A DNA stretch of 64,000 nucleotides, taken from contig NZ_LRUJ01000024.1 of the NCBI RefSeq assembly GCF_001548475.1, forward strand, positions 1 to 64,000. The letters run 5' to 3'. The notes beneath the pieces are model-generated. The model worked only from the letters and a program-made list of their open reading frames with translations. It searched no databases and was not told the origin of the DNA. Position 1 is the first letter of the stretch. Every line of letters begins with the position of its first letter. Below, in pieces: positions 52,503 to 60,904 of the stretch. The stretch is from Bordetella hinzii LMG 13501 (GTDB lineage Bacteria; Pseudomonadota; Gammaproteobacteria; Burkholderiales; Burkholderiaceae_B). The position numbers were made by a program, and so were the translations under genes.

Positions 52503-52594
52503 TCGGCAGCGCCGGGATTGACCCCGGGGGGGGCCGGCACCATTGTTGGCATCCTCCGCCGCGCGCTGTGCGAGGCATCAGCCCCCCTGCCACG

Positions 52595-53944
52595 ATGACC
52601 GCTGTCCAGGACCTTCCGCTTGCCCGCCAGTTCGTTGATTGGGCGTATGCCTTGCGCCATGAGGAAGCGCCCGAAGCGGTGCGCCAGGCGCTGCGCAACT
52701 GCCTTCTGTACAACCTGACCATGGGCTTGGCCGTGGACCCCGCGGATGATCCCCTGGGCGACAGCCTGGCGGTGGTGGCCGGGCAGGCCGGCACGAGCCG
52801 GCTGCTGGGCGGGCGCGGCAGCCGCAGCGCCCGCGACGCGGCTTTCGTCAACGCCGGGCTCATCACCGCGCGCGGCCAGAATGACACCCATCCCGAGGCC
52901 GTCACGCACATCGGCTGCATCGTCATTCCGGCGGTGCTGGCCTTGGCCGACGAGGCCGCGCCGGAAGATATCTGGGACGCCTTGTTGCTGGGCTATGAGC
53001 TGATCCCCCGCCTGGCCCGGGGTCTGGCGGGCGAGACCAGCCGCCGTGGGTTCCGGGCCACGCCGCTGTACGGGGTATTGGGCGCGGCCGTGGCCTGTGC
53101 CCGCGTCTTGCGCCTGCCGGCGGAGCAGGCGGTGTCGGCGCTGGCCATCGCCACGCAACATGCCTCGGGCACATTGCAGCCCTGGGTGGACGGCTCGCAG
53201 GAGTGGCGCCTGCAGGTCGCCAAGGCCAGCCGCGACGCGGTCGACTCGGCCCTGCTGGCGCGCGCCGGCATGCAAGGCGCGCCGCGCTGCCTGGAGGGCG
53301 GCAGCGGCTTTGCCCAGGCCTATGCCGGCACGCCGCCGGCGCCTGACACGGCGGTGTTCTCGGGCTGGCATCTGCCCCGCATGGCGTTCAAGCCTTATCC
53401 GGGCTGCGCCTTCAACCAGTCGGCGGTGCATGCGCTGCGGGCCTTGCTGGAGACGGTGGACGCCGGCCAGGTGGTCGCGGTGGACGTCGCCATGCATCCG
53501 CTGGATGCTGCTTATCCGGGCATCGACGCGCACGGCCCGTTTGCCACGCCATCGGGAGCCATCATGAGCGCGCCGTTCATGCTGGCGGCCACGCTGCGCG
53601 ACGGCCAGCCGGGCATGGCGCATTTCTCCACGCAGTTCGGCCCCGGCCCCTTGCATGCGCGCGCGGCCTCGGTGCGGGTGCGCGCCTGCGCCTCGGTGGC
53701 CCGCTGGGCCTGCCGCCTGTCGCTGACCCTGGCCGACGGCACGGTCCGTGCCGGCGGATGCGACGGCGGCTTCGTGCTGGACGCCCGTCAGACGCGGGCC
53801 CTGTGCCAAGGCGTGGCGCGCGAATGGCCCGGCGGGCCGGCGCGTTTTGCGGCGCTGGCCGAGGCGGCCGAAGGCGGCGCGCCGGCCTGGCCGGCCCTGT
53901 GCGCGGCCGCCTATGACCGTCCCCACGACACCCTCCGCCCATGA
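52595..53944 (+). CDS. MmgE/PrpD family protein
   Basis: A 449-residue MmgE/PrpD-family protein. The family includes 2-methylcitrate dehydratase, cis-aconitate decarboxylase and other hydratases or isomerases of branched acids. The NDTHPEAVTHIGCIVIPAVLALAD and FKPYPGCAFNQSAVHALRALL segments are typical. The exact reaction cannot be assigned from sequence, and no prpB/prpC genes are present. The stop overlaps the IclR start by ATGA, so both are translated together. The upstream IclR-like site suggests co-regulation with the SDR-BVMO genes. Confidence 0.85.
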   Translation: MTAVQDLPLARQFVDWAYALRHEEAPEAVRQALRNCLLYNLTMGLAVDPADDPLGDSLAVVAGQAGTSRLLGGRGSRSARDAAFVNAGLITARGQNDTHPEAVTHIGCIVIPAVLALADEAAPEDIWDALLLGYELIPRLARGLAGETSRRGFRATPLYGVLGAAVACARVLRLPAEQAVSALAIATQHASGTLQPWVDGSQEWRLQVAKASRDAVDSALLARAGMQGAPRCLEGGSGFAQAYAGTPPAPDTAVFSGWHLPRMAFKPYPGCAFNQSAVHALRALLETVDAGQVVAVDVAMHPLDAAYPGIDAHGPFATPSGAIMSAPFMLAATLRDGQPGMAHFSTQFGPGPLHARAASVRVRACASVARWACRLSLTLADGTVRAGGCDGGFVLDARQTRALCQGVAREWPGGPARFAALAEAAEGGAPAWPALCAAAYDRPHDTLRP

Positions 53945-54711
53945 CGGCTTCGACCAAGGGCGCCCAGGCGGTCTTTCGCGCGCTCAGCCTGCTGCGCCAT
54001 ATCTCGCATGCCCACCCGCAGGGCATAGGGATCGCCGAACTGGCCGCCCAGGCCGGGCTGGACCGCTCCACGGCCTATCGGCTGGCCTCCAGCCTGGTGG
54101 AGTTCGGCCTGGCCGAACGCGATGCGACGCGCCACTACCGCCTGGGCGTGGAGGCCATGCAGCTGGGCCTGGCCGCCATGCGCTCGGCGCCCGTGGTCGA
54201 GCGTCTGCGGCCCATCATGCGCCGGCTGGCGCGGCGCACCGAGGACACGGTGTTCCTGGTCGTGCGCAACGGCGATTACGGTCATTGCCTGCATAGCGAA
54301 GAGGGCGGCTATCCCGTCAAGGCGCTGGTCTTGCAGGTCGGCGGCATGCGCGTGCTGGGCATAGGGTCGGCCGGCAGCACGCTGTTGTCCACGCTGCCGG
54401 ATGACGAGATCGCCGCCCTGTATCACCGCCACCAGGACGAATTCGATCCGCGCGGCCTGAGCCTGGGCGACCTGCGCAAGCTGGTGCAGCAGACCCGCCG
54501 CCGCGGCTATGCCGATACCGCCGATCTGGTGGCCGATGGGGTCAGCGGCGTGGGCATGCGCTTCGAGTTTGCCAGCGGCAGCCAGGCCGCGCTCAGCGTC
54601 GCGGCCATCCGCAGCCGCATGACGGCCGAGCGCAAAGCCTGGATCGCGCAATTGATCGCCGAAGAATTGCAGCTGGGAGGCTTCATCCCCTCGTTCTCGC
54701 GCGCCGGCTGA
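53941..54711 (+). CDS. IclR-family regulator
   Basis: A 256-residue IclR regulator: N-terminal winged helix (AVFRALSLLRHISHAHPQGIGIAELAAQAGLDRSTAYRLASSLVEFGLAER) and C-terminal ligand domain (GSAGSTLLSTLPDDEI, FEFASGSQAALSVAAIRSRMT). Overlaps the MmgE/PrpD gene and sits between two identical 16-base sites. It most likely controls both its own transcript and the SDR-Bug-hydrolase-monooxygenase-dehydrogenase operon. Confidence 0.92.
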   Translation: MTASTKGAQAVFRALSLLRHISHAHPQGIGIAELAAQAGLDRSTAYRLASSLVEFGLAERDATRHYRLGVEAMQLGLAAMRSAPVVERLRPIMRRLARRTEDTVFLVVRNGDYGHCLHSEEGGYPVKALVLQVGGMRVLGIGSAGSTLLSTLPDDEIAALYHRHQDEFDPRGLSLGDLRKLVQQTRRRGYADTADLVADGVSGVGMRFEFASGSQAALSVAAIRSRMTAERKAWIAQLIAEELQLGGFIPSFSRAG

Positions 54712-54749
54712 ACCCGCCGGGGCGCGGGCCGGGCCACGCTGTGAGCACT

Positions 54750-54768
54750 TTGTTCATATTGTGATTAA
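54750..54768. promoter_or_regulatory. Probable IclR operator, copy 2
   Basis: TTGTTCA-TATTG-TGATTAA, 88 bases before the SDR start. It shares TTTGTTCATATTGTGA exactly with the site before the prpD-like gene. The right arm is less symmetric than in copy 1. Confidence 0.68.
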
Positions 54769-54856
54769 AGCGCCATATCGCGCTAACAGTCGCCTGCCCA
54801 CCCCCTGCAAACTGCTCGCATCACGGCGGATGACACGCCGGTCTTGCGAGGGTGGT

Positions 54857-55606
54857 ATGGAACTGGGTATCGAGAATCAGGTGGCGTTTGTCACCGGGGC
54901 GGGCAAGGGCATCGGCCTGGCCTGCGCGCAGGCCCTGGCGCGCGAAGGCTGCCGGGTGGTGGTGGCGGACATCGACGGGGCGGCGGCCGAACAGGCGGCG
55001 AGGGGCATCGCCCAGGCGGGCGGCACGGCGCTGGCCCGCGCGCTGGACGTCAGCCGGCCGGAATCGGTCAAGCAGGCGGTGGCTGATGTGCTGGCGCAAT
55101 GGGACGGGATCTCCATCCTGGTCAACAACGCGGGGTTTTCGCGTGACAGCGCCATTGGGCAGATGAGCGATGCGCAATGGGCCGACGTGCTCTCCGTCAA
55201 TCTCAGCGGCGCCTTCCATTGCATCCGCGAGATCGCCCCCCTCATGGCCGAGCGCGCCTATGGCCGCATCGTCAACATGGCGTCGCGCGCGCATTTCGGC
55301 GACGTCAACAAGGCCAACTATTCCGCCTCCAAGGCCGGCCTCATCGGCATGACGCGCGCCCTGGCCATTGAGCTGGGACCCCGCGGCGTGACGGTCAATG
55401 CCGTGGCGCCCGGCATCATCGAGACAGAGCGGCTGCGGAACCTGCCCCAATTCGCGGGCATCGAGGCCCGTTCATTGGCCGGCATGCCCATCAAGCGCAT
55501 CGGCCAGCCGCAAGAAGTCGCCGACGCGGTCGCCTTCCTGGCCTCGGCAAGAGCCGGCTTCATCACGGGCGAAGTCCTGCATATCAGCGGCGGGCGCTAC
55601 GGCTAG
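54857..55606 (+). CDS. SDR-family alcohol dehydrogenase/ketoreductase
   Basis: A 249-residue short-chain dehydrogenase. Cofactor loop TGAGKGIG (14-21), NNAG, and the catalytic YSASK motif are all present, with MASRAHFG providing the catalytic serine. VADID after strand two suggests NAD(H) preference. The ATG at 54857 is used. It opens the operon with a Bug receptor, hydrolase, monooxygenase and hydroxyacyl-CoA dehydrogenase, and would supply a ketone from an alcohol to the monooxygenase. FabG-like fatty acid function is unlikely by context. Confidence 0.88.
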   Translation: MELGIENQVAFVTGAGKGIGLACAQALAREGCRVVVADIDGAAAEQAARGIAQAGGTALARALDVSRPESVKQAVADVLAQWDGISILVNNAGFSRDSAIGQMSDAQWADVLSVNLSGAFHCIREIAPLMAERAYGRIVNMASRAHFGDVNKANYSASKAGLIGMTRALAIELGPRGVTVNAVAPGIIETERLRNLPQFAGIEARSLAGMPIKRIGQPQEVADAVAFLASARAGFITGEVLHISGGRYG

Positions 55607-55647
55607 CCGTCCGCGGTTTTCCTTCAATCAAGATAAATGGAGACATC

Positions 55648-56613
55648 ATGATCAAACCCATGGGATTGTTCCTGGGCGCCCTGGCCCTGTTGCTGGGACA
55701 GGCCGCCAGCGCCGCGTCCTGGCCCTCGCAGCCGATACGGCTGGTCATTCCCTTCGCCCCCGGCGGCACCACCGACATTCTGGGCCGCATGATGGCCGAA
55801 GGCCTGGGCAAGGAGCTGGGCGTGACCGTCATCGCCGAGAACATCGCCGGCGCCAACGGCAATCTTGGCGCTCAATCGGTCCTGCGCTCCAAGGCCGACG
55901 GCAACACCATCATGTTGGGCACGCCGGGCCCCATGATCGTCAACAAATACGTCTATAAAAACCTCGCCTTCGACCCGAAAACGGCTTTCGCGCCGGTGGC
56001 GCTGGTAGCCGAACTGCCGAATGCCCTGATGGTCAGCCCCAAGCTGGGCGTCAACAGCGTGGCCGAGCTCATCGGCCTGGCGCAGAAGAAAAAGGACGGC
56101 CTGACGTTCGGCAGCCCCAGCGTGGGATCCAGCGGCCATGTCTCGACGGAACTGTTCAAGCTGCAGGCGCATATCAGCGCCGTTCACGTGCCCTACAAGG
56201 GCAGTTCGCCCATGCTGGTCGATCTGATGAGCGGCAATACCGATTTCACCATCGACCAGATTTCTTCGGCGCTGGGCTTTGTGCAATCGGGCAAGCTGCG
56301 GGCACTGGCCGTCACGTCGCGCACCCGTTCGGCGCAGCTGCCGGATGTGCCCACCTTGCGCGAGGCGGGCTTTCCGGACTACGAAGTGTCGGTGTGGTTC
56401 TGCGTGGCGGCGCCGGCCGGCACGCCCCAGGACAGGATAGACATCTTGAACGGCGCCTTGAACAAGGTGCTGGCCGATCCTGCGGTCAGAGAGCGCATCG
56501 CTTCGCTGGGCGCCCAGCCGCTGGGCGGCCCGCCCCAGGACCTGGCGCGCCAGATCCTGGCCGAAGAGAAGAATATCCAGGCTGTCACCCAGGTTGTCAC
56601 TTTCGAAAACTGA
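55648..56613 (+). CDS. Bug-family (TctC) periplasmic receptor 2
   Basis: A 321-residue periplasmic receptor. Signal peptide MIKPMGLFLGALALLLGQAASA, then IRLVIPFAPGGTTDILGRMMAEGL and VHVPYKGSSPMLVDLMSGNTDFTI. It lies inside the catabolic operon, so its ligand is probably the pathway substrate or an acid derived from it. No TctA/TctB genes accompany it. The SDR is 41 bases upstream and the hydrolase 13 bases downstream. Confidence 0.9.
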   Translation: MIKPMGLFLGALALLLGQAASAASWPSQPIRLVIPFAPGGTTDILGRMMAEGLGKELGVTVIAENIAGANGNLGAQSVLRSKADGNTIMLGTPGPMIVNKYVYKNLAFDPKTAFAPVALVAELPNALMVSPKLGVNSVAELIGLAQKKKDGLTFGSPSVGSSGHVSTELFKLQAHISAVHVPYKGSSPMLVDLMSGNTDFTIDQISSALGFVQSGKLRALAVTSRTRSAQLPDVPTLREAGFPDYEVSVWFCVAAPAGTPQDRIDILNGALNKVLADPAVRERIASLGAQPLGGPPQDLARQILAEEKNIQAVTQVVTFEN

Positions 56614-56626
56614 TGGATGCTTGCTC

Positions 56627-57460
56627 ATGACTTTGATGAAAGACGTATACACGGGCAGCGTGTCGGCTGGCGATGTCCCGGTCACGTATTACGATTCCGC
56701 GCCCGGCGCGGCCGATGCCCAGACCATCGTGCTGCTGCATGGCACCGGCGGCTCGGCGGAGAACAACTTCTGGGCGCTGTTTCCCATGCTGGCCATGCGT
56801 CATCGCGTGGTGGCGCTGGATTTCGTCGACCCCGAGACGCCCGGCGCGCAGGCCTACCTGGACCAGGTACAGGCCGTGGTGCAGGCGGTGGGCGGACCCG
56901 TCCACCTGGTCGGCTACTCCTTCGGCGCGGTGATCGGCGCGCTATACGCCGCGCGTCATGGCCGGCAGCTCGCCTCGCTCACGCTGGTGGCGGGCTGGCT
57001 CAAGACGGACACCCAGCAGCGGCTGCGCAACAACATCTGGCGCAGCCTCTACGACAGCGGCCACGAGGCCCTTGCGCCTTTCTCCGTGTTCACCAATTTC
57101 AGCCAGGCTTTTCTCAATGCCAAGAACGACGCCGAGCTCGAAGCCCTGATCCAGGGCGTGCGCAAGGGGCCGGACCGCTCGCGCAAGATGGCCTTCAACC
57201 GCGATGTCGATATCGGCGCCGAGGTGGCGGCCATCGCCGTGCCCAGCCTGGTCATCGCCTGCACGCAGGACCAGATGGCGCCCTTGCGCCACTCCCGCCT
57301 GTTGTTCGGTAGCATCAAGAACTGCCGCTATGCCGAGATCCATTCCGGCCACGGGGTGGTCCACGAGCGCCCCTCCGAACTCTTCATCATGATAGACAGC
57401 TTTGTGCGGCAGCCCGACGGCTGGCCCGCCGGGCACGTCGTCCAGAACAGCCACGCCTGA
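56627..57460 (+). CDS. Alpha/beta-fold hydrolase
   Basis: A 277-residue alpha/beta hydrolase. Oxyanion segment LLHGTGGS (36-43), nucleophile Ser98 in GYSFG, an acid in TQDQMAP and a C-terminal SGHGVVHERP histidine complete the triad. In the operon it would cleave the ester or lactone made by the neighbouring Baeyer-Villiger-type enzyme. The start at 56627 (MTLMKD) is used, 13 bases after the Bug gene. Confidence 0.87.
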   Translation: MTLMKDVYTGSVSAGDVPVTYYDSAPGAADAQTIVLLHGTGGSAENNFWALFPMLAMRHRVVALDFVDPETPGAQAYLDQVQAVVQAVGGPVHLVGYSFGAVIGALYAARHGRQLASLTLVAGWLKTDTQQRLRNNIWRSLYDSGHEALAPFSVFTNFSQAFLNAKNDAELEALIQGVRKGPDRSRKMAFNRDVDIGAEVAAIAVPSLVIACTQDQMAPLRHSRLLFGSIKNCRYAEIHSGHGVVHERPSELFIMIDSFVRQPDGWPAGHVVQNSHA

Positions 57461-57474
57461 CGCAGGAGACAGAC

Positions 57475-58968
57475 ATGAATGCCAACCACGCCGCGCCGCG
57501 CACCGAAACCGAAGTGCTCATCATCGGCACGGGATTCTCCGGCCTGGGCATGGCCGTGGCGCTCAAGCGCCAGGGCCAACGGGATTTCCTGGTGCTCGAA
57601 CGCGCCGCAGACGTCGGCGGCACCTGGCGCGACAACGCCTATCCGGGCGCGGCCTGCGATATCCAGTCCCACCTCTATTCCTATTCTTTCCGGCCCAATC
57701 CGCGCTGGAGCCGCGTCTATGCGCCCCAGCCCGAGATCCACCAATACCTGCGCGACACCGCCCGCGACGAGGGCATTCTCGAACATGTGCGTTTCGGCGC
57801 CGACGTCACCCGGGCCCGATGGGACGCCGGATCGGCGGCCTGGCTGGTCGACACCACCGCGGGCGGCTTCAAGGCCCGCGTGCTGATCTCGGCGGCGGGC
57901 CATCTCTCCGACCCCTCGTATCCCGATATCGAAGGCCTGGCCTCCTTCAAGGGGCGCGTCTTCCACTCGGCCAAATGGGACGCCGGCTATGACGTGGCCG
58001 GCAAGCGCATCGGCGTCATCGGCACCGGCGCCTCGGCCATCCAGATCGTGCCCGAGCTGGCGCGCTCGGCCGGGCGCCTGACGGTCTTCCAGCGTTCCGC
58101 GCCCTACATCATCCCGCGCCGCGACCATGTCTACAGCGAAGCCGAAAAAGGCCTGTTCGAGCGCTTCCCGCAGGCCGCCCAGGAGTTGCGCGACGAACTT
58201 TTCTGGGGCAATGAGAGCCGCTTTCCGCAGCGCCGCCAGGTGCCGGCCTTCATCGAGCAGATCACGGCCACGGCGCTGAACCATCTGCGCCAGCAGGTGC
58301 CCGACGAGGGCTTGCGCCAGAAGCTCACGCCGCATTACGCCATTGGCTGCAAGCGCGTGCTGATCTCCAACGACTACTATCCGGCGCTGCAGCAGCCCAA
58401 TGTCGCGCTGGAGACGGCTGGCATCGCGCGTATCGATGCCGAGGGCGTCATCCTGAAGAACGACGAGCGCGTGGACCTCGATCTGCTGGTGGTGGCGACG
58501 GGTTTCGAGGCCACCGAGCTGCCCATCGCCCAGCGCATCCATGGCGAAGACGGCGTCTGCCTGGCCGACCAATGGCGCGGCGGCGGCCAGGCTTTCGCCT
58601 GCACCGCGGTGGCCGGCTTTCCCAACCTTTTCATGATGCTGGGCCCCAACACCGGCCTGGGCGCCGGATCCATGATCTTCATGATCGAGACCCAGATCAA
58701 CTACATCGGGGGCGCGGTGGACTTCATCTTCGAACGCCAGGCCGTGGTCAATCCCGATGCGGCCGCGCAGCAGGCCTATGTCGAGAGCATCTACCAGCGC
58801 AGCGCCGGCACAGTGTGGGTGGAGGGCGGCTGCAGCAGCTGGTATCTGCACCCGGAAAGCGGCAAGCTCACCGCGCTGTGGCCGGACTTCATGACCCAGT
58901 TCCGCAAGGAGAACGGCCGTTTCTCGCCCCAGGGTTATCGGATCAGCCGCCTGGCGGAGGCCGCATGA
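57475..58968 (+). CDS. Baeyer-Villiger-type flavin monooxygenase
   Basis: A 497-residue FAD/NADPH monooxygenase. It has the N-terminal FAD motif GTGFSG (18-23), WRDNAYPGAACD (51-62), the Baeyer-Villiger fingerprint FKGRVFHSAKWD (158-169), and the NADPH motif GTGASA (183-188). Such enzymes insert oxygen next to a carbonyl, turning ketones into esters or lactones. The flanking SDR and hydrolase fit this exactly. Its stop overlaps the next start as ATGA. The substrate (cyclic, terpenoid or linear ketone) is not evident. Confidence 0.9.
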   Translation: MNANHAAPRTETEVLIIGTGFSGLGMAVALKRQGQRDFLVLERAADVGGTWRDNAYPGAACDIQSHLYSYSFRPNPRWSRVYAPQPEIHQYLRDTARDEGILEHVRFGADVTRARWDAGSAAWLVDTTAGGFKARVLISAAGHLSDPSYPDIEGLASFKGRVFHSAKWDAGYDVAGKRIGVIGTGASAIQIVPELARSAGRLTVFQRSAPYIIPRRDHVYSEAEKGLFERFPQAAQELRDELFWGNESRFPQRRQVPAFIEQITATALNHLRQQVPDEGLRQKLTPHYAIGCKRVLISNDYYPALQQPNVALETAGIARIDAEGVILKNDERVDLDLLVVATGFEATELPIAQRIHGEDGVCLADQWRGGGQAFACTAVAGFPNLFMMLGPNTGLGAGSMIFMIETQINYIGGAVDFIFERQAVVNPDAAAQQAYVESIYQRSAGTVWVEGGCSSWYLHPESGKLTALWPDFMTQFRKENGRFSPQGYRISRLAEAA

Positions 58969-59861
58969 GCGCCCGCGTCGCCGTGGTCGGCGCCGGCCTC
59001 ATGGGGCACGGCATTGCCCAGGCCTTCATGGTCGCGGGCTTTGCCGTCTCCATCTGGGATCCGCTCGAATCGGCGCGCGCCTCGGTCACGACACGCATCG
59101 CGGAGCACCTGGCGCTCATGGGGTTGGAGGTGCCGGTGCGGGTCCGGGTCTGCGAGACCCTGGCCGATTGCGTGGCCGGCTGCGATCTGCTGGTCGAGGC
59201 CGTGCCCGAGAAAATGGAGCTCAAGCGCGCCCTGCTGGCGGCGATCGACGCCATCCATCCGGATTGCATCATCGCCACCAATACCTCGGTGCTGCGCATC
59301 AGCGAGATCGCCGAGGGCAGCGCGCGGCCCGAGCGGGTCGTCGGCACGCACTGGTGGAACCCTCCCTATCTGATCCCGGTGGTGGAGGTGGTGCGCGGCG
59401 AGAAGACCAGCGAGGAGGTCGCCGGGCGGGTTTCCGAGTGGCTCAGGCAGGCGGGCAAGACGCCGGTGGACGTATACCGCGACGTGCCGGGCTTCGTGGG
59501 CAACCGCATGCAGTTTGCCTTGATGCGCGAGGCCGCCTATCTGGTCGAAGAGGGCATTTGCTCAGCCGAGACCGTGGACCTGGTGGCCCGGCTGACCTTC
59601 GGCCGCCGCTGGGCCGCCGTCGGCCCGCTGCGCAATGCCGATTTCATTGGGCTGGACCTGGCCTGCAACATCATGGACTATCTCTCGCCCAGCCTGTCGG
59701 ATGCCAAGGCTGCGCCCCGGTTGTTCCGCGACAAGGTCGCGGCGGGGCAGTTGGGCGCCAAGTCCGGCAGCGGCGTCTATGAATGGGAAGGCGGGGATCG
59801 CGACGAGACGGAAAAGCAGCTGCTGCGCCATCTCATCGCCGCGCAGCGCGGCGGACAATGA
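58965..59861 (+). CDS. 3-hydroxyacyl-CoA dehydrogenase
   Basis: A 298-residue NAD-dependent dehydrogenase of the 3-hydroxybutyryl-CoA dehydrogenase fold. Rossmann motif GAGLMG (9-14), and catalytic pair His129 (GTHWWNPPYLIPVVEVV) and Glu141, 12 residues apart as in the family. WW replaces the common FF in HFFNP, and the loop resembles carnitine dehydrogenases too, so a non-CoA hydroxy acid is an alternative. Last gene of the operon, followed by a hairpin and a convergent Bug gene. Confidence 0.87.
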   Translation: MSARVAVVGAGLMGHGIAQAFMVAGFAVSIWDPLESARASVTTRIAEHLALMGLEVPVRVRVCETLADCVAGCDLLVEAVPEKMELKRALLAAIDAIHPDCIIATNTSVLRISEIAEGSARPERVVGTHWWNPPYLIPVVEVVRGEKTSEEVAGRVSEWLRQAGKTPVDVYRDVPGFVGNRMQFALMREAAYLVEEGICSAETVDLVARLTFGRRWAAVGPLRNADFIGLDLACNIMDYLSPSLSDAKAAPRLFRDKVAAGQLGAKSGSGVYEWEGGDRDETEKQLLRHLIAAQRGGQ

Positions 59862-59864
59862 AAC

Positions 59865-59888
59865 CCAAGGCGCCTGGCGGCGCCTTGG
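59865..59888. terminator. Hairpin between convergent dehydrogenase and Bug genes
   Basis: CCAAGGCGCC-TGGC-GGCGCCTTGG, a ten-base perfect stem in the 30-base gap. There is no T-run. It probably marks the end of both transcripts. Confidence 0.65.
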
Positions 59889-59891
59889 CCG

Positions 59892-60872
59892 TCATTCCAG
59901 CGTGACGATGCCGGCCTGCTGGATGACGGCATTCCATTTGGCGCGGTCCTGCGCCATGAAGCGGCCGAATTCCGCCGGCGGGCTGAAGCTGGGCTCCAGG
60001 CCCATGTCATAGAAGCGTTGCTTGAGCTTGGGATCTTCGGCCATCTTGGCCAGCGAGCCGCCCAGGGTGGCCACGACCGGGTCGGGCACCTGCGCCGGTA
60101 CGACGAAGCCCAGCCACGGCGTGGCGCTGAAATTGACTACGCCGGACTCGCCTACCGTTGGCAGGTCGGGCAGCAGCGCGGATCGCTTAGCCGTGGTGAC
60201 GGCCAGGGCGCGGACCTTGCCGCCCTCCAGGAAGGGCTTGGCCGCCGCCACATCCACAAACATGAAGTTGACCTCGCCGGCGGCAATGGCGCTCAGGGCT
60301 GGCACGCTGCCGCGATAGGGGATGTGATTGGGACGCACGCCGGCGTTGGTGGAGAAGAGCTCGCCTTCCAGATGGTTGGAGGTGCCCGGACCGGAGGAGC
60401 TGTAGTTGCCCTGCTTGCCGTCGCCGGCCTTGAGGAACGTCACCAGGCTGGCGACGTTGTCGGCCGGCAGGCCAGGGGCCACCACCAGCAGGTGCGGCAC
60501 GGCCGCGAGCAGCGACACGGGCCGGAAGTCCTTTTCCGGATCGTAGCCGGCCTTCTCCTTGTAGAGCGCCGGCGCCACGGCGAAGGTCGAGGCCGCCATG
60601 AGGACGGTGTAGCCGTCGGGTGCCGAGCGGGCCACATAGTTGGTCGCGATGGTCGTGCCGGCGCCGGGCTTGTTGACGACCACGACCGGCACCTTGAGAT
60701 CTTCCTGCAGTTTCTCGGCCACCAGGCGCGCCATGACGTCGGTGACGCCGCCGGGCGAGAACGGCACGATGATGTTGATGGGCTTGTCGGGATAGTTGGC
60801 GGCCTGGGCGCAGGCGATGGGCAGGGCCAGGGCGGCGGCGAGCAGGGTCGGGCGTAACCATCTGGGCGTCAT
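59892..60872 (-). CDS. Bug-family (TctC) periplasmic receptor 3
   Basis: A 326-residue periplasmic receptor with signal peptide MTPRWLRPTLLAAALALPIACAQA, then INIIVPFSPGGVTDVMARLVAEKL and NHIPYRGSVPALSAIAAGEVNFMFVD. It follows the ketopantoate-reductase-like gene by 32 bases, placing it in the aldolase operon. Its ligand is probably the aldolase pathway substrate. No membrane carrier genes are adjacent. Confidence 0.9.
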   Translation of the reverse strand: MTPRWLRPTLLAAALALPIACAQAANYPDKPINIIVPFSPGGVTDVMARLVAEKLQEDLKVPVVVVNKPGAGTTIATNYVARSAPDGYTVLMAASTFAVAPALYKEKAGYDPEKDFRPVSLLAAVPHLLVVAPGLPADNVASLVTFLKAGDGKQGNYSSSGPGTSNHLEGELFSTNAGVRPNHIPYRGSVPALSAIAAGEVNFMFVDVAAAKPFLEGGKVRALAVTTAKRSALLPDLPTVGESGVVNFSATPWLGFVVPAQVPDPVVATLGGSLAKMAEDPKLKQRFYDMGLEPSFSPPAEFGRFMAQDRAKWNAVIQQAGIVTLE

Positions 60873-60904
60873 GTCTTCCTCCTGAGGATGTTGTTGTGCG
60901 GTGT

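Larger units (their letters stand above)
52247..52594. other. Intergenic region between HTH gene and prpD-like gene
   Basis: A 348-base gap. From left to right it holds the HTH gene's leader with the 14-base palindrome GGGGGCATGCCCCC (52269-52282), the HTH promoter/operator (52327-52345), a G+C-rich stretch with nothing recognised (52346-52470), and the probable IclR site (52484-52502). I see no RNA gene or toxin gene in it. Confidence 0.6.

Noticed and set aside
53941-54711. IclR gene as a glyoxylate-bypass regulator
   Set aside because: No aceBAK genes are nearby, and the shared 16-base site links it to the prpD-like and SDR transcripts instead.
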